Origin: Ehretia macrophylla
Taxonomy: Eukaryota; Streptophyta; Magnoliopsida; Boraginales; Ehretiaceae
Assembly (NCBI GenBank): GCA_037974665.1
Contig: CM075764.1
Coordinates: forward strand, 117,490,325 to 117,554,324
Direction of reading: 5' to 3'
Length of the DNA: 64,000 nt
The position numbers were made by a program, and so were the translations under genes. The number at the start of each line of letters is the position of its first letter. The stretch's first letter is position 1. The notes under the pieces were generated by a model, which had not been told where the DNA came from, searched no databases, and saw only the letters and a program-made list of their open reading frames with translations. This document shows, piece by piece, positions 10,120 through 22,709 of the stretch.

Positions 10120-10467
10120 GAGAGAGAAGTAGAGGATGTGTTTTAATCTCAATCTAACTCTGCCCCTTTAGTCAGGGGTTCTTCATTATTTATAGGCAAA
10201 CCATTACAAAGCCTAATAATACAAGCAGAATCTTCACTATTCCTGACAAGGACTAAAGCAGCTTCCTTTAATAAAGGAAAAGCTGACATAATATAAAGAG
10301 ATTCCTAATAATACACAATAAGACAATCCCGACGCGACTAAAGCGGTTTCCTTTAATAAAGGAAATCTCACTTATTACAAACAGACAAATGAGACATGAC
10401 TTTAAAGGGAATTTGAAGTGACAAAATATTCCTGTCATATCCTATTATTACAACATGACAAACCTAT
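10120..10467 (-). promoter_or_regulatory. EPRV intergenic promoter of copy C, leader truncated
   Basis: Minus-strand TATAAATA is at 10187-10194 and the palindromes are at about 10263-10279 and 10347-10365, with the TGACGCGAC-type motif nearby. Only about 65 bp of leader remain downstream of the TATA box before the filler at 10119; the PBS is missing. If active, this promoter would read into the filler and the next promoter block. Confidence 0.8.
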
Positions 10468-11360
10468 TTACATGACACGAAGCTTCATCATGGGGTCCAC
10501 CTAGGATTCCTAGAATCCTGTCTGCAATGAGTCACCATCTGTCGTTATTGAGATCGATATCATCCCACCACTCTTGACTGTTTTGGCTAAGATTTTCCCC
10601 CCACGGGTCGTAGTCAGACCTAAGGTCTGCAATGGAATAACCATCTTCTTGAGAAAAATTCTTGAAGGCTAGAAGATGCTCATGAAAAGTGGGGCTATCA
10701 GGAAAGCGAACGTGTCAAAATTCTCGGGGATCAGAAACTTCTAGACCATGGGCTCTAGCAGTAGCTCTTTTGATGGTAAGACATTGTTCCCAAGAAATAA
10801 AATATTCCCAAGGCTCTTGTCGGAGGTGGAAATGGTTGATTGGAATGATGGTTGGCGGAATGGCACGATTCCAAACATTTGTGAGGTGAATGATGAAAAC
10901 CTGTTGGTGCTGAATAATTTGACCGGTGATGAGTGTTGGAGGATCAAATGACTAGAACACCTGTGAGAATAGCTTGATAAAGCGGGAATGCGGGAACACA
11001 CGAACATGTCTCTGAATGAGTTCTGGATCAAAAAGAACTGCCATAGGATAATAATTAAGCCAATACCAAAGATACAAGAATTGCATCTTTGAAAAGTCAT
11101 AATTATTGAAATCAAGAACTGTATCCCATGGTTCTTCATGCTGGGGATTATCACGATCAACGTTGCGAACATAAAAGACAGAGGATAATAGATCAATAAT
11201 TCTTCTGAGCTTGATCTCAACAAATTCCTCAAAGAAATCATTGATCTGGCTTCTGGCGAATGATCGGAGTATCTTTACTTTGAGCTCTTCAGGTAAGGCT
11301 TTAAGAAATTGAGCTTGCTGGTTTGGACTCAAATCATAAAATGTTTAGGACTGTCCATTA
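10468..11360 (-). pseudogene. EPRV copy C: C-terminal polyprotein region
   Basis: The region ends at TAA 10468-10470. Two overlapping open stretches, 10952-11332 (126 residues, in the polyprotein frame) and 10741-11241 (in another frame), cover most of it. It has the same EELKVKILRSFARSQ, FFEEFVEIKL and DTVLDFNNYDF blocks as copies B and H, showing sequence conservation of this unassigned region. Confidence 0.75.
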
Positions 11361-11900
11361 GTGGGATTTGGATTTGAGCTAGAACTGCCTGGAATAAGAC
11401 CTGGAACAAGGGAAGATGGAAACTTGTGTCCATCTAGATTTACCATGCATACACCTTTCTCGGATGATGGAGTACGAGAGAGAAAATCAGCAAGGATATT
11501 CTCTTTGCCTGGGATGTGTCGCATTGTCCAATTGAATTGGGAAATCCATTATGTCCATCGGATGAGTTGCGGATCCGGAATATCATTCTACTTTCTTTTG
11601 AGAACACCCTGAAATCCTTTAAAATCTGTTTCAATAATAAAAAGATTATGAGCAAGATAAAACATAAATTTTTTGATTCCCTGAATAACTGCAAGAACTT
11701 CTCTTTTGAAAGAGGGTTAGTTGCGCTGTGCTAGCGTGAAAGATCCTAATTTGTAGCCACATACTTGTCTGTGTCCATTGTCTTACTTAATGAGGACTGC
11801 TGTGCAAAAATCAAGGGAAGCATCAGTCTGCAAGATGAGTTCCTCGACCTGGGAACTTGAGAGGAGGAAGTGCCTGGCATAGTTCCTTTAGCTTCTGAAC
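11361..11900 (-). pseudogene. EPRV copy C: RNase H
   Basis: The remains of RNase H are interrupted by stops and frame changes; 84 codons are open at 11440-11694, including the helix with the KESRMIF segment read in a shifted frame. The connection between RT and RNase H is missing because of a deletion at about 11920 between two copies of a short repeat (accaattttcat), which in copy B lie about 230 bp apart. Confidence 0.72.
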
Positions 11901-12480
11901 TGCAATTGTGGCTTTTGAAAACCAATTTTCATCTTGGATTCAGCTAGAACAAATCCATGCTGGTTGGTTAGTCTTTGGAATTGTCGGAGATGCTTGTGGT
12001 GTCCTTTAGTTGAGTTACTGAATACAGTATTGCACAAGGGGTCGATACACATCATCCATTCTGTGTTAGAACTCGGACGGTGTATTCTTGAGACTGAACG
12101 GCATGACGTTCCATTCATAATGTCCCAGTGGAACAACAAAAGAAGTTTTGAATCTATCAGTTTCAGTAAAACCAATTTGCCAAAATCCATATTTATATCA
12201 AATTTGGAGAAGAATTTGGCTTTGGATAGCTTCTGAAGGAGTTGTTCCTTTCTTGGAAAAAGGTATCTGATATCTTGCAATTGATCATTGAGTTGGTGAT
12301 AATCTATCACCAATCTTTTCTTTCCACGGACTTGTTCAGATCTTTTGTTGACATAAAAGGCATGACTTGCCCACGGAGATCTGGGTGGTCAGATGAGACC
12401 TTGCTCAAGGAGTGTTTGAATTTCAGCTTGACAAAGATCTTCATCTTTTGACATTCCTGGATGATAAGCAGTTTGGTGTG
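11901..12480 (-). pseudogene. EPRV copy C: reverse transcriptase with the YIDD motif deleted
   Basis: The frame at 11888-12313 carries the VIDY-QLNDQLQDIRY block, then the FSKFD block in disturbed form. At 12021-12025 about 26 bp are missing between two AATA repeats, which removes exactly the segment for the catalytic YIDD and shifts the frame. This copy cannot encode an active RT. Confidence 0.85.
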
Positions 12481-13030
12481 GCATCTGCCAATTTTCTCTA
12501 TAAGGTAAAGAGACGAAGTGTTTCTCTCTTTCCCAAAACTTCTTTGGAAGATCATCGCAACAGGAAAGAATGAGGTTCCTTCTTCAGCAAATTCATCATC
12601 TTGAATGGTTGAAACTTGTGAGAGTAATTCCTGTAAAGATACCCAAGGGGTATACTGATTGTGTAGGAATTGGAAACCATCTGTCAGAAATGAGAATGGA
12701 AGAAGTTTGGTGAGGAAATCCATTCCTAAGAGAATGTCTTCACAACATTGATCATACTGGTAAAAGCTATGTCGAACTGAGACATCTGGGAATAAGTGTA
12801 TAGGTATGGTCATGGAATGTGCTTCACTTGCAAATCCACTACCAGAAGCAGTGGTAAAGGTTGCTCTGGAGGAAATCCAAAATTCAAGAGGAAGACACTT
12901 GGATTTCATCATGGAAATACATGAACCTGTGTCTACAAGTGCAATAACAGTGATAGGAACATATCATGGAGGATTTATGAGAAGTTTTATGTAGGGTTTA
13001 TATATCTGGCATGGGATAAAAGTAGCTTGG
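12481..13030 (-). pseudogene. EPRV copy C: aspartic protease
   Basis: The VDTGS active site is encoded at about 12922-12936 on the minus strand. A 201-residue frame (12307-12912) joins the PR body (LLGMDFL motif) to the RT N-terminus, but the reading changes within it near the EEGTSFF segment compared with sister copies, so a one-base frameshift lies near 12570. Confidence 0.8.
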
Positions 13031-14060
13031 GAAGTGGAGAGGATTGGTTGTTCAATGGTTTGCTGTATTTTGGCTATGGAGAGGTTTGGTTCAAAATCAG
13101 AGGATTCGGATTCTGAGGTAAGATCTGAGGATGAGCCTGTAACAAGTTTAAGGACGGCTTGATCTGGTTCGAAAGTCCATGTGTATAGTTGGTCATCAAA
13201 GTTTAGAGTTGAAATGAACTGAACAAACTTGATCTGGTTACAATCGTTGCAAAATGTCCTTTCTTTCCACAAAGAAAACACTTAGTGGAAGAATAGGGTT
13301 TTGATCTTTTCTTCACAAATCTGAATTTCTTGAAAGATTTTCTGGACTTGTGAAACTTTTTCTGATGTTTGTGCTTCTTGTATTTGTGACACGAACATGG
13401 AGAATAGTTGTGAGTGTGACAGCCAAACATTTGGAAATCTTTTCTGCAAAAGGTATCCATTGTTTTCTGCTCGTTGCTCTTGAGGAGCTTGCCAAGTCGC
13501 TTGGACTCGCACTGATCTTGAATGAGCTTTCTGGCCATCTGGTACAAGTGAGCATGACTCCCTTGTCTTAGATCTGCAATATTGGCTCATTTGATCTCTG
13601 TTTCGAGCAATTTAGGAAGATGTTGTCGCATGTTAAAGACAAACGCCTTCTTGATAAAATACAGAGCTTCCTGTCTGAGATAGTAATCTCCAAGTTTTCC
13701 AACAACACAACATTTGTTGAGTAAAAACTCTTTTTCTGTCTTTTCAATCTCTTGGGCTGTTTGTCCTACGAAAATGTTTCGTAGACATCTTAGAAATATC
13801 TGGATAGGATCTTCATCTGTCAGGATGATCTGTCTTTCTTCTTCTGATAGCATTCTTTTCCACCAACTGTGAAGTGATCCTATAAAAGCAGCAACAAGAC
13901 GGTCAATAATATCTCTTATCTCAAGAGTAAGATTTAGGAGAGAATATCCATTTATCCATGCATCCATTTTCTCAAGATATTTGAGTCTGTCATCAGGAAG
14001 AATTGCATCAATGTTCCATAATTGCTTGTGATCTGGAGCATATGGGATGGAAACTTTTCC
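13031..14060 (-). pseudogene. EPRV copy C: coat protein, knuckle incomplete
   Basis: Open stretches are 12964-13281, 13203-13547 and 13587-13967. The CP core (IDRLVAAFIGSLHSWW, DPIQIFLRCLRNIFVG) is well kept. The knuckle begins normally (CFLCGKKGH) but a small deletion at about 13235-13250 replaces its last Cys and the following Lys-rich segment. Confidence 0.8.
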
Positions 14061-14640
14061 TTCAATGTTTTGTTGTCTCTAAGGTTGCTGTTGTGGAACC
14101 TGTGGGACTTGTGCTTGTGGCGGCTGTTGGTTCCAATGCTCACCAGCTTGGGAAGTTTCTCATGGTCACCGGTTGTTTCTGAATCATCAAGATTTATTTG
14201 CATAGGGTTATGTGTACGTGTTCTTGTGGTGTCCGTGTAGATTGGAGTCATAGGGGTCTACATAAGAACTGGCCCATTGTATGGTGGAATCGTCTAAGTG
14301 CGTGAATCATTTTTAAAAGGATCAAAGGAATCAAAGGATGAAATGACTGAGGAAATTTCACTCGGACTTTCTTTCTCGTCTTCATCACCTCACCTTGTTG
14401 GGATAATTTTCTCTTTGGGGAGATAATGAGGAGATGGTATGAGACCAACCCAATAGGCTTTTTTGCAATTGCCACTTGGTATCCAGACTGCATGATCAGG
14501 CTTTGGATTATGCTTCCAAGGATGAAAGGACTGCTTCTTTGGCTTAGCTGGCTGTTTGAGCTTTTCAACGAGTCGTTCTTTTTTTCTTTTGAACTTATTT
14601 GAATCAAGATAATGCTTCTCGGAAGAAGATTTTTGTATGT
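14061..14640 (-). pseudogene. EPRV copy C: MP-CP linker
   Basis: Two open pieces (13952-14251 and 14390-14647) lie in shifted frames. They include the KRKKERLVEKLKQPAKPKKQ basic segment, the HPWKHNPKPDHAVWIPSG block and the TRTRTHNP block. A stop near 14295 and a frameshift near 14385 break it. Confidence 0.72.
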
Positions 14641-15523
14641 TGATCATGTTGACACTGTTCCAAGAATGAACTTGTCTGGAAGGGTTCCGAACTGAAGCGG
14701 CTTTCTGCAGTTTTTTCCAGTTGATTGGAGTCTTCTGGTGGTATATATGATTCTTGTGGAAAGCCTTGTGGAGTTCATTATACTGGTCATAACAACCTTG
14801 TCTGAAATGATCATGGGCTTGTTTTGTCCATGCAACATGTTCCTTGATATCTGACCATATCTTTTAAATGGGAGCATTCTGAGCTTTTGCATTCATGTTG
14901 CTCCAATTGATTGTTGACTCAATTTGTCCAACATCTTGTGGTCTGGTTTTGGTTACTTGCCATTTACCAGCATATGCGTTGTCGGCTTCTCCTGTACAAT
15001 ATATGTTTTTAGGAAAATTAACAGAACATACATATCTAGAGGACCTAGATCTGGTAGCAAAGGGTTTTCTGACACAGTGTGGACAGGACTGAGGATGTCC
15101 AGCAAGTTGGCATTTTTCACATGGTTCAGCTGGTTGGGATTGTGTTGGAAATGATATGGAGACACGACCTGGTTCTAGAGGATGTCTAGAGATTCTTGGT
15201 GAATCATGGATGATTGGTCGGTTATGGCTTCTTTCATAATCATTTTTCCAACGAGGAGGGAAAGTGAGTTCATGTTTGGTGTAGATCTTTGGTTGGGTAA
15301 CATTACTGTCACCTAACACGTGGACTCGAGGCTTACAGTTGTGGTCCATGGAAAAGAGATGGGTTTGGACTTTATAGGTCATGGAATGATGGAGTGCAAC
15401 AACAGTTTCATTTGGGTTCATAAAAGCTCCATAAAGTTGGATTATGACCTGAATGGTTTGAGAAAAGGTAGGACGGGAAAGATCAAGAGTGAAGTTTGGT
15501 TCAACCTGGAAAAGAACATGGCC
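14641..15523 (-). pseudogene. EPRV copy C: movement protein, part downstream of chromovirus 1
   Basis: A frame of 225 residues (14864-15541) covers the QVEPNFTLDLSRPTFSQT segment of the MP core, the MNPNETVV block and the Cys/His cluster CEKCQLAGHPQSCPHC. Its ATG (15539-15541) is in the chromovirus LTR. The rest of MP lies on the other side of the element, at 25447-25700. TGGCC at 15519-15523 is the target duplication. Confidence 0.82.
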
Positions 15524-17988
15524 TGTCACGCCCCAACTCAACCCCTCCTATAATCAGTCAGGACGCAACGGAATTTCGGCGGTATAACGACAGTAAATAG
15601 GACACCGAGGCTCTAACCAACCTCAATAGAACAACATGCATCAACTCCACAACCATACAAAAAATAACTCCTCAATAAATACAACATACATCATAACTAT
15701 ATTATACAATAATCATTCCTCATTATACGCCTCCATTCCAACATAAAACATAAACCTTAATTTACAATACAAAAACATATTGAGCCAAGCTAGCAACCTA
15801 ATCATAAACAAAAGAAAGGCTACTAAGACAACATCAACTAATTCATTAACTTATCAACATCTTATACATTATAAACTACAAAGCAGATAAAAGTCTACTA
15901 AGTTAATTTACAAGATAATAAAACATGTACGACATCACGGATAAGACTCTGGAACATATGACTCATCCACGTAAGGCACGTTTTCCACATTCTCCTCTTC
16001 AGGAGGCACGTACCCGTAATCCTGCGAAAGTACACCTGTATGCATGCAATAATAGAGAGTGAGCTTATATAAAATAAGCCTAGCGAGGATCCGATAGATC
16101 TCGAGCAAGGTCTACTAAACTCCTTGGAATAATCCTTTGAGTCAGTAAACACACAACAACAACAATAATAATATCATCACATAACTATATGACCATTCAA
16201 TAAAGGATACTCTAGTTGGTATAGCTCCAAACACCATCACGATCATAACAGCGTTCTTGTGACTCCCATAAACTCACGCACCCGGGGTATCCCCAATAAC
16301 CTCACCCTCCATGACACCTCCGTCATGCGAGCTAGAGGCAATCTCTGATAGTCATGCCGTTATCAACCCGACAGCCCAATGCTGCCCGAGAGGTGGCACA
16401 CACATACCAGAGACCCAGCAATAATAATAAACATCAATCATTCACAAGAGGACAGTCTAGCAAAACTGTTTATCTCCCGGCATCAATCATCAATCAATAA
16501 TCATCAATAATCATCAATAATCATATTATCATCAAAATAACATCATAACCAATTTAACAGCATATAACTAAGTTAGATGACAAAGTAGGCCATCTAACCG
16601 AACATGCATTAAACACACAATCAAACCCTAATTTACCCATCAACAACTCACCATTCAATCACTCAACCCACACCCAATCAACTAAGGCTCGATCTAGCAT
16701 TTTAAAGAAAGACAACCTAAACTTCAAATAATCATATCTTACATTCTACTAATCCAAACAACTCCAAATCAGTTTTTATCACTCACCCATTCAACCAACT
16801 ACATTTACCCCCTCGGAAAACCACCATAACACCTCCAAATCATGCTCGATAACTCTAAAACCCTAAGGTGTCAAGGCTGAATTTTCCAAATTTTCACACG
16901 GACAATGTAATCGAAAATTTAGCATTACAACAGCGCTACCACGTAATTATCAAGTTTTTAGAAATCGACGGCAATCAACTCCGCCCAACACAACTCAATT
17001 TACTCAACATTGACCAAATTAATCAAATTCAAATACCCGGAAAATAAAAATTCTGTTACACCCGATAAAAACTCGTAGTATTCCAGCTAAATGATCCCTA
17101 GCATGCAAGGAGCAATAATCTAACATCAGATTAGAATTCTAACGGTTCAATTTTCATTTATACGCAAAAACGCAAAAGACAACTTTTGAGATCTATAATT
17201 TTTCTCTCACCTTTGATGCGATAAAATCTTAGGAATGCGTGCAAGGCGTGCCCAACAAGCAGAATCCAAGTCGGCATGTAGTTTTACGGACAAAAACTAG
17301 GTTTCTCTTTGAATTTTTGCTTGGAAAACCTTGAAACTCTTAGGCTTTTTTTCTCCTATGGCTCTCGGGCCTTTGTGTGTATGTGGAGTGTGTCTTGTGT
17401 TGTGTTGAGTGTGTGTTGATGACTATATGCAATTAAAAGCTTAGTCAAATAAATAAAATGCAAAGTCAAAGTAGTATTTTTGTCCTTTAATTCATTTTCT
17501 TGTCTTTTAAATGCATTTTAGCTATCTCCTTGCTCAAAACAAAATTGCAACCTCTAAGATAGCTCAAGGAGGTTATTTTTAGGTGACAAGAAGTTTTACA
17601 ACTAAACAATTTCACCCGAGTCGGCTTAAAACTCGATTTTCGCAAAAGTCGGTGTAAAAACCCTAATAAATTCTTAAGCCGATTTTAAAACCGTTTCCAC
17701 CAACCACACGTCTATTAAGGTCCGTGGACTAGGTCTAGAAGGGTTAAAAAGACCAGTTTTCAAAATTTTAGCGGACGTGTTTCGAAAATACTATTCACTA
17801 AAAATCGACGATAAAATTTCTGACTCCGTTTTTTATGAAAATTTCATGAATGCACATTTAGCACGTATTAGGAGTATTGATATCAAAATTATAACATTCT
17901 AGGCCCTATAGCACATAAACAGGTCATATACACGCAAAACGAGACAAAGCACGTAAATCAAGTTAAAGCAAAAAAGTGGGGTTTCACA
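15524..17988 (-). repeat. 3' LTR of chromovirus 1
   Basis: In element sense it starts TGTGAAACCCC and ends GGGGCGTGACA. It is 2,465 bp and differs from the partner at 22977-25441 by scattered substitutions and small indels, which mark it as an older insertion. It contains an ATC/AAT-rich trinucleotide tract at about 16480-16560. Short open frames in it are chance. Confidence 0.92.
16480..16560. repeat. ATC/AAT-rich simple repeat inside the LTR
   Basis: An imperfect trinucleotide tract (catcaatcatcaatcaata type) is present at the same place in both LTRs, the other copy being near 23935-24015, so it predates the insertion. It is a good polymorphic marker but has no visible function. Confidence 0.7.
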
Positions 17989-18004
17989 TTCTCCCCTCCT
18001 AAAG
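17989..18004 (-). promoter_or_regulatory. Polypurine tract of chromovirus 1
   Basis: In element sense CTTTAGGAGGGGAGAA lies directly upstream of the 3' LTR start TGTG. This is the plus-strand primer of the retrotransposon. Confidence 0.85.
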
Positions 18005-18009
18005 AAATT

Positions 18010-19320
18010 TCGCCCTCAAAATTCTTACTTGATGTACTGAACAAATCTGGGTACTGCTGCTACATCTGATCATGTCTCTCCCAAGTTGCTTCCTCGATAC
18101 AGTGATGCTTCTACAACACCTTAACCATCGGAATCTTCTTTGACCTCAACTCTCGTTCCATCTGATCAAGAATACGAATCGGATGCTCGTCATAAGTCAG
18201 ATTCTCACGAAGCTGTAACGGCTCTGGCTCAAGAATATGAGAAGGATCTGGATTATATTTCCGCAAATTAGACACGTGAAATACATCGTGGACATTAGAG
18301 AAGTTCCCGGTAAAGCCAACCAATATGTCAGCTTACCAACCCTGCCAGTAATCTCAAACGGCCCAACAAATCTCGGACTCAGCTTTCCACCTTTACCATA
18401 ACGAACAAACCCTTTACGAGGAGACAATCTCAAGAAAACCCGATCTCCGATTGCAAACTCCAAATCCCGACGACGCTTATCAGCATAACTCTTGGATCTA
18501 CTCTGCGCCGTAAGCATTCTCTGCCTGATCAACTGAACATTCTCAATCTTCTCAAGAAGCTCTGGCATGATAGTCGGATCAATAGTCTTCATCTCTCCTA
18601 CCTCGTCCCAATATAAAGGTGAACGGCACTTACGACCGTAAAGAGCTGCGAAAGGTGCCATCCCAATAGTAGCTTGATAACTATTGTTATAGGCAAACTC
18701 GGCAAGTGGTAGATGTTTCTCCCAGTTCTTCTCGAAGTCCAGAACACAAGCCCTAAGCATATCTTCCAGAATCTGAATAGTCCGCTCAGACTGACCGTCG
18801 GTCTGTGGATGATACGCTGTACTGAAGTTCAACTGAGTACCCAAGGTCTCCTGAAGTTTCTCCCACAAACGAGAAGTAAATCGAGGATCTCGATCTGAGA
18901 CAATACTAGATGGAATCCCGTGAAGTCTAACAATCTGATCCAAATAAAGATCCGTCAACTTTGTAACTTCATCTCCCATCCTCATCGAAATAAAATGAGT
19001 TGTCTTCGTCAAACGATCTACGACAACCCAAACTGCATCATTATCCCTCGGTGTTCTAGGCAAACCAGTGATGAAATCCATCGTAATATGCTCCCATTTC
19101 CACTGTGGTATAGCCAATGGCTGAAGCAAACCTATTGGTCGTTGATGCTCGGCTTTCACCCTCTGACAAGTCAAACATCTAGATACAAACTGAGCAACCT
19201 CCCTGTTCATGTTATTCCACCAATAATGTTGCTTCAAATCCCGATACATCTTTGTTCCACCGGGATGAATAGTGTACTTAGAATTATGAGCTTCCTCCAG
19301 AATACCTCGCCTCAAGCCCA
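18010..19320 (-). pseudogene. Chromovirus 1 integrase with chromodomain
   Basis: The 372-residue frame at 18197-19315 holds the HHCC zinc finger (HNSKYTIHPGGTKMYRDL.. CLTC), the catalytic core with all three acidic residues (TMDFITGLP; SDRDPRF with the Asp at 18893-18895; HPQTDGQSER) and a GPF/Y module (GPFEITGRVG). A frameshift near 18320 puts the chromodomain (HPIRILDQMERELRSKKIP, then EEATWER) in another frame, and a stop follows KVL. Integrase inserts the cDNA; chromodomains can steer it to heterochromatin. Confidence 0.9.
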
Positions 19321-19876
19321 GTTCATCGGGGACACAAACTGTGTTCCGAAACCGAAGAATACTATCCTCATGCAGTTTAAAGTCAGACTAATCCTCCATG
19401 ATCTGATCCTTGATCTTCTGAAGTTTAACATCAAGTTGCTGAGCTTCTCTGATCTGAGACAACAATAAAGGCTGAATACGGAGATGTGAACACATCATCC
19501 CAACCTGAGTCAACTCCGGTCTCCAATAAGTGAATTCCTCAATAACCTCCCACTTCTTGACAGCTAAACAAGAAATACTCGCCTTCCGACTAAGAGCATC
19601 TGCTACAACATTTGCCTTGCCAGGCAGATAATTGATAGAACAATTATAATCTCCAAGAAGCTCCATCCACCTCTGCTGGCGCATATTCAACTCCTTCTGT
19701 GAGAACAAGTACTTCAGACTCTTATGATCAGTGAAAATCTCGAACTTACTGCCCCACAGATAATGACGCCACTTCTTCAGTGCGAAGACAACTGCTGCCA
19801 ACTCAAGATCATGAGTCGGATAATTCACCTCATAAGGCTTCAACTTCCGGGAAGCATAGGCAATAACTCGGCCATC
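19321..19876 (-). pseudogene. Chromovirus 1 RNase H and integrase N-terminal linker
   Basis: A 151-residue frame (19388-19843) holds [31 protein letters not shown] and VVADALSRK, the standard Ty3/gypsy RNase H landmarks. It ends in a TAG at 19388-19390 (QIMED then stop), where the frame should continue to integrase. Confidence 0.88.
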
Positions 19877-21000
19877 CTACATAAGAACACATCCCAAGCC
19901 CTCCTTGGATGCATCGCTGTAAATAACCATATTATCGGTCCCTTCTAGTAGAGCAAGTACTGGAGCAGTAGTCAACCTCTTTTTCAACTCCTGAAACCCA
20001 CTCTCACACTTCTCATCCCAATTAAAGATAGTCCGTTTCTGAGTCAACTTAGAAAGTGGCCCAGCAATCTTCGAGAAGTCCTTGACAAACCTACGGTAAT
20101 AACCCGCCAAGCCAAGAAAGCTACGGACCTTAAAAATATTCTCTGGTCGTTTCCAAGACATCACCGATTCAATCTTAGTGGAATCTACAGAAATACCGCT
20201 CTGTGTGATAACATGGCGAAGAAAAGATATGCATTGCAGCCAAAATTTACATTTGCTGAACTTGGCAAACAACTGATGCTCCTGCAGCTTCTCTAATACA
20301 AGTCGTAGATGTTGCTCGTGCTCCGATTCAGATTTAGAATAGACCAAGATATCATCAATAAAGATTACCACAAACTGGTCTAAATACGGCTGAAAAACCC
20401 GATGCATAAGGTCCATGAATGCTACCGGTACATTAGTTAATCCAAAGGGCATACAACAAACTCATAATGCCCGTACCGAGTCCTAAAAGCAGACTTCGGA
20501 ACATCATCCGTACGAATCCGAAGCTGATAATACCCCTACCTCAAATCAAATTTAGAATAGACTTTGGCTCCCTGAAGTTGATCGAACAACTCGTCAATCA
20601 GTGGCAAAGGATACTTGTTCTTGATGGTCACCTGATTCAAACCACGGTAATCAATACACAATCTCAAGGTACCATCCTTCTTCTTCACAAATAAAACAGG
20701 AGCTCCCCAAGGTGAAGAACTCTGCTGAATGAATCCCTTCTCCAATAACTCCTGCAACTGAGTCTTCAACTCCTTCAACTCAGCTGGTGCCATCCGGTAC
20801 GCTGATTTAGAAATAGGTTGAGTACCGGGAATAAGATTGATCACAAACTCCACATCTCTCTCTCTGGCGGTAACCCTGGCAACTCCTCGGGAAATACATT
20901 GGGATATTCCCGAATAATTGCGACTTCCTCTAGTTGTTGTTTATCAGCTGACCTGTTGCACAAATAAGCTAGATAACCCGAACACCCCTTACTCACCAAC
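19877..21000 (-). pseudogene. Chromovirus 1 reverse transcriptase
   Basis: Two open pieces cover the enzyme: 20536-20853 ([39 protein letters not shown]) and 19877-20452 (MPFGLTN, then FIDD encoded at 20351-20362). A stop after KFDLR near 20536 (Gln to stop) and a one-base loss near 20455 separate them. The catalytic Asp pair is intact. Confidence 0.9.
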
Positions 21001-21540
21001 TTAACGGCTTTAGTTGCTGAGATAACAAAACTCGTCTTTGCACCCCGGTTCCCTACTACCTCAACTACTGGCTAATCTGGCAAACGAAACTGTACTACCT
21101 TGGTTCTACAGTTCAACTGGGCATCATACTTAGAAAGCCAATCCATACCCAAGATAACATCATACCCCCGGATAGGAAATAAGATAAGGTCCTTATGCCC
21201 CTTAACATGTATTATACAATCTTTACAAACTAGGCCAGTCACATACTTATCAGTCAAAGAGGTACTAATCTCAACCACATAAGGCAATCTTTCAGGTTGC
21301 AAATTAACACGTTGCACACAAGAAGGAGTAATGAAAGAATGCGTAGCACCAGAATCAATCAACACTTTAACAAGTTGATCAAGTATAAGGAAGTTACCTT
21401 CCACAACTGCAGTCTCCTTAGGCATCTCCTCTAAGTCAACTGCGATGGCCCGAGCCTGAACCCGCTGCTGCTGCTGAGGTGCACTGGCCGCAGGTCGGCC
21501 CTGATAACCCTGAGTCACTGTCCAACCCTCAGTCCTCGCA
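21001..21540 (-). pseudogene. Chromovirus 1 aspartic protease
   Basis: A 148-residue frame (21072-21518) contains the active site IDSGATHSF (DSG at 21348-21356) and the closing motif ILGMDWLSKYDA. It stops at a TAG at 21072-21074 just before the RT linker. Confidence 0.88.
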
Positions 21541-22709
21541 TACCTAGGGCAATCCCTCGCCCTGTGCTAATTGCTGTCGCAACCTAAACACGTCCCTGCT
21601 TTCACCCTGCAAATGGCCTCCAGATGCCCCGTACGGTTGCAGTGTGTACACTGCGATGATGATGCACTAACACTGCCCCTAGAAGAACCAGGAGCTGAAG
21701 AAACAGCTGATCTAGCCTGCTGCTGCTCTGGCCTTACCAAACTAGGCCTGTACTGACCCTGAGACTGGGCTGGCCTAAACTGGGACTGAACCTGATATGG
21801 CCTCTGCTGAAACTCAGGCCGATAATAACTCTGCTGCCCCTGTGGCCTAAAAGAACCCTGCTGTGCTGGTGGCCTAAACACAACTTGCTGTACGGGAGGC
21901 CTATACATACCCTGCTGATACTACGGCTAATACTGCCTCTTACTGGGCTGACTAGACACAAGCTGATCCCCCTTCCTCTTCTCTAGTCTAGAAGCTGCCT
22001 CAAAAGCCTCAGTGAAAATATCATACCGATTCAAAGCCATCACATCCTGAATCTCGGGTCTCAACCCTAGCATGAATCTACGAGTCCTCCACTACTCGTC
22101 TACCATATACTCCGGTGCATACCGGGACAATCGAGTAAATGTGGCCTCATATTGATCCACTGTAGCATCTCCCTGTACCAAGGCTAGAAACTCTGCCTCT
22201 CTCCGTTCCCTCGCAATCCTTGGGACATACTTTGCCCGGAAAGCCGTCAGAAAGGTACCCTAAACATAAGGAATACCCTGTGCCGCCCAGCTAGTCCTTA
22301 CCGTGCGCCACCATTCCTCTGCCTCGTCATCTAACAAGTACATGACAAAAGAGAATTTCTGCTCATCAGTATAGCCAAGTGGATCATAAATCTTCTCCAA
22401 CTTGCTAATCCATGCCTCCGCCTTCCTATCATCCGGCTCCCCCTGAAATCTCGGTGGATGATATCCTAAGAACTCCTTCAGGGTACCACCCCCATGGTTA
22501 CCACCCTGAATATTCAGTAGCTGAGCCTGCATAGCCTGATTCTGGGCAGCCTGCCCTGCTAATAACTATGCCTAACTAGCCACTACCTCTGCACTTCTCT
22601 CCATAGCTGCCCCTAATCGGTCATCATCCCTATCTCGGCCCGGTGCTGCGTTACCTAGAGTCTCATCAGTCATCTCAGGCCTACCTCTGGTTCTCGGTCG
22701 ACCGACCAT
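21541..22709 (-). pseudogene. Chromovirus 1 gag
   Basis: The likely start is the ATG at 22707-22709 (MVGRPRTRGRPEMTDE). The capsid-like gag core is at 22260-22532 (FQGEPDDRKAEAWISKLEKI, DDEAEEWWRTV). A Gln/Pro/Tyr-rich linker precedes one CCHC knuckle (CTHCNRTGHLEAIC) in the frame at 21567-21908. Several in-frame stops (near 22572, 22260 and 21567) break it. Gag forms the particle that packages element RNA. Confidence 0.85.

Noticed and set aside
18920..19468. A 182-codon plus-strand open frame
   Set aside because: It is antisense to the chromovirus 1 integrase and RNase H linker and has no motif of its own.
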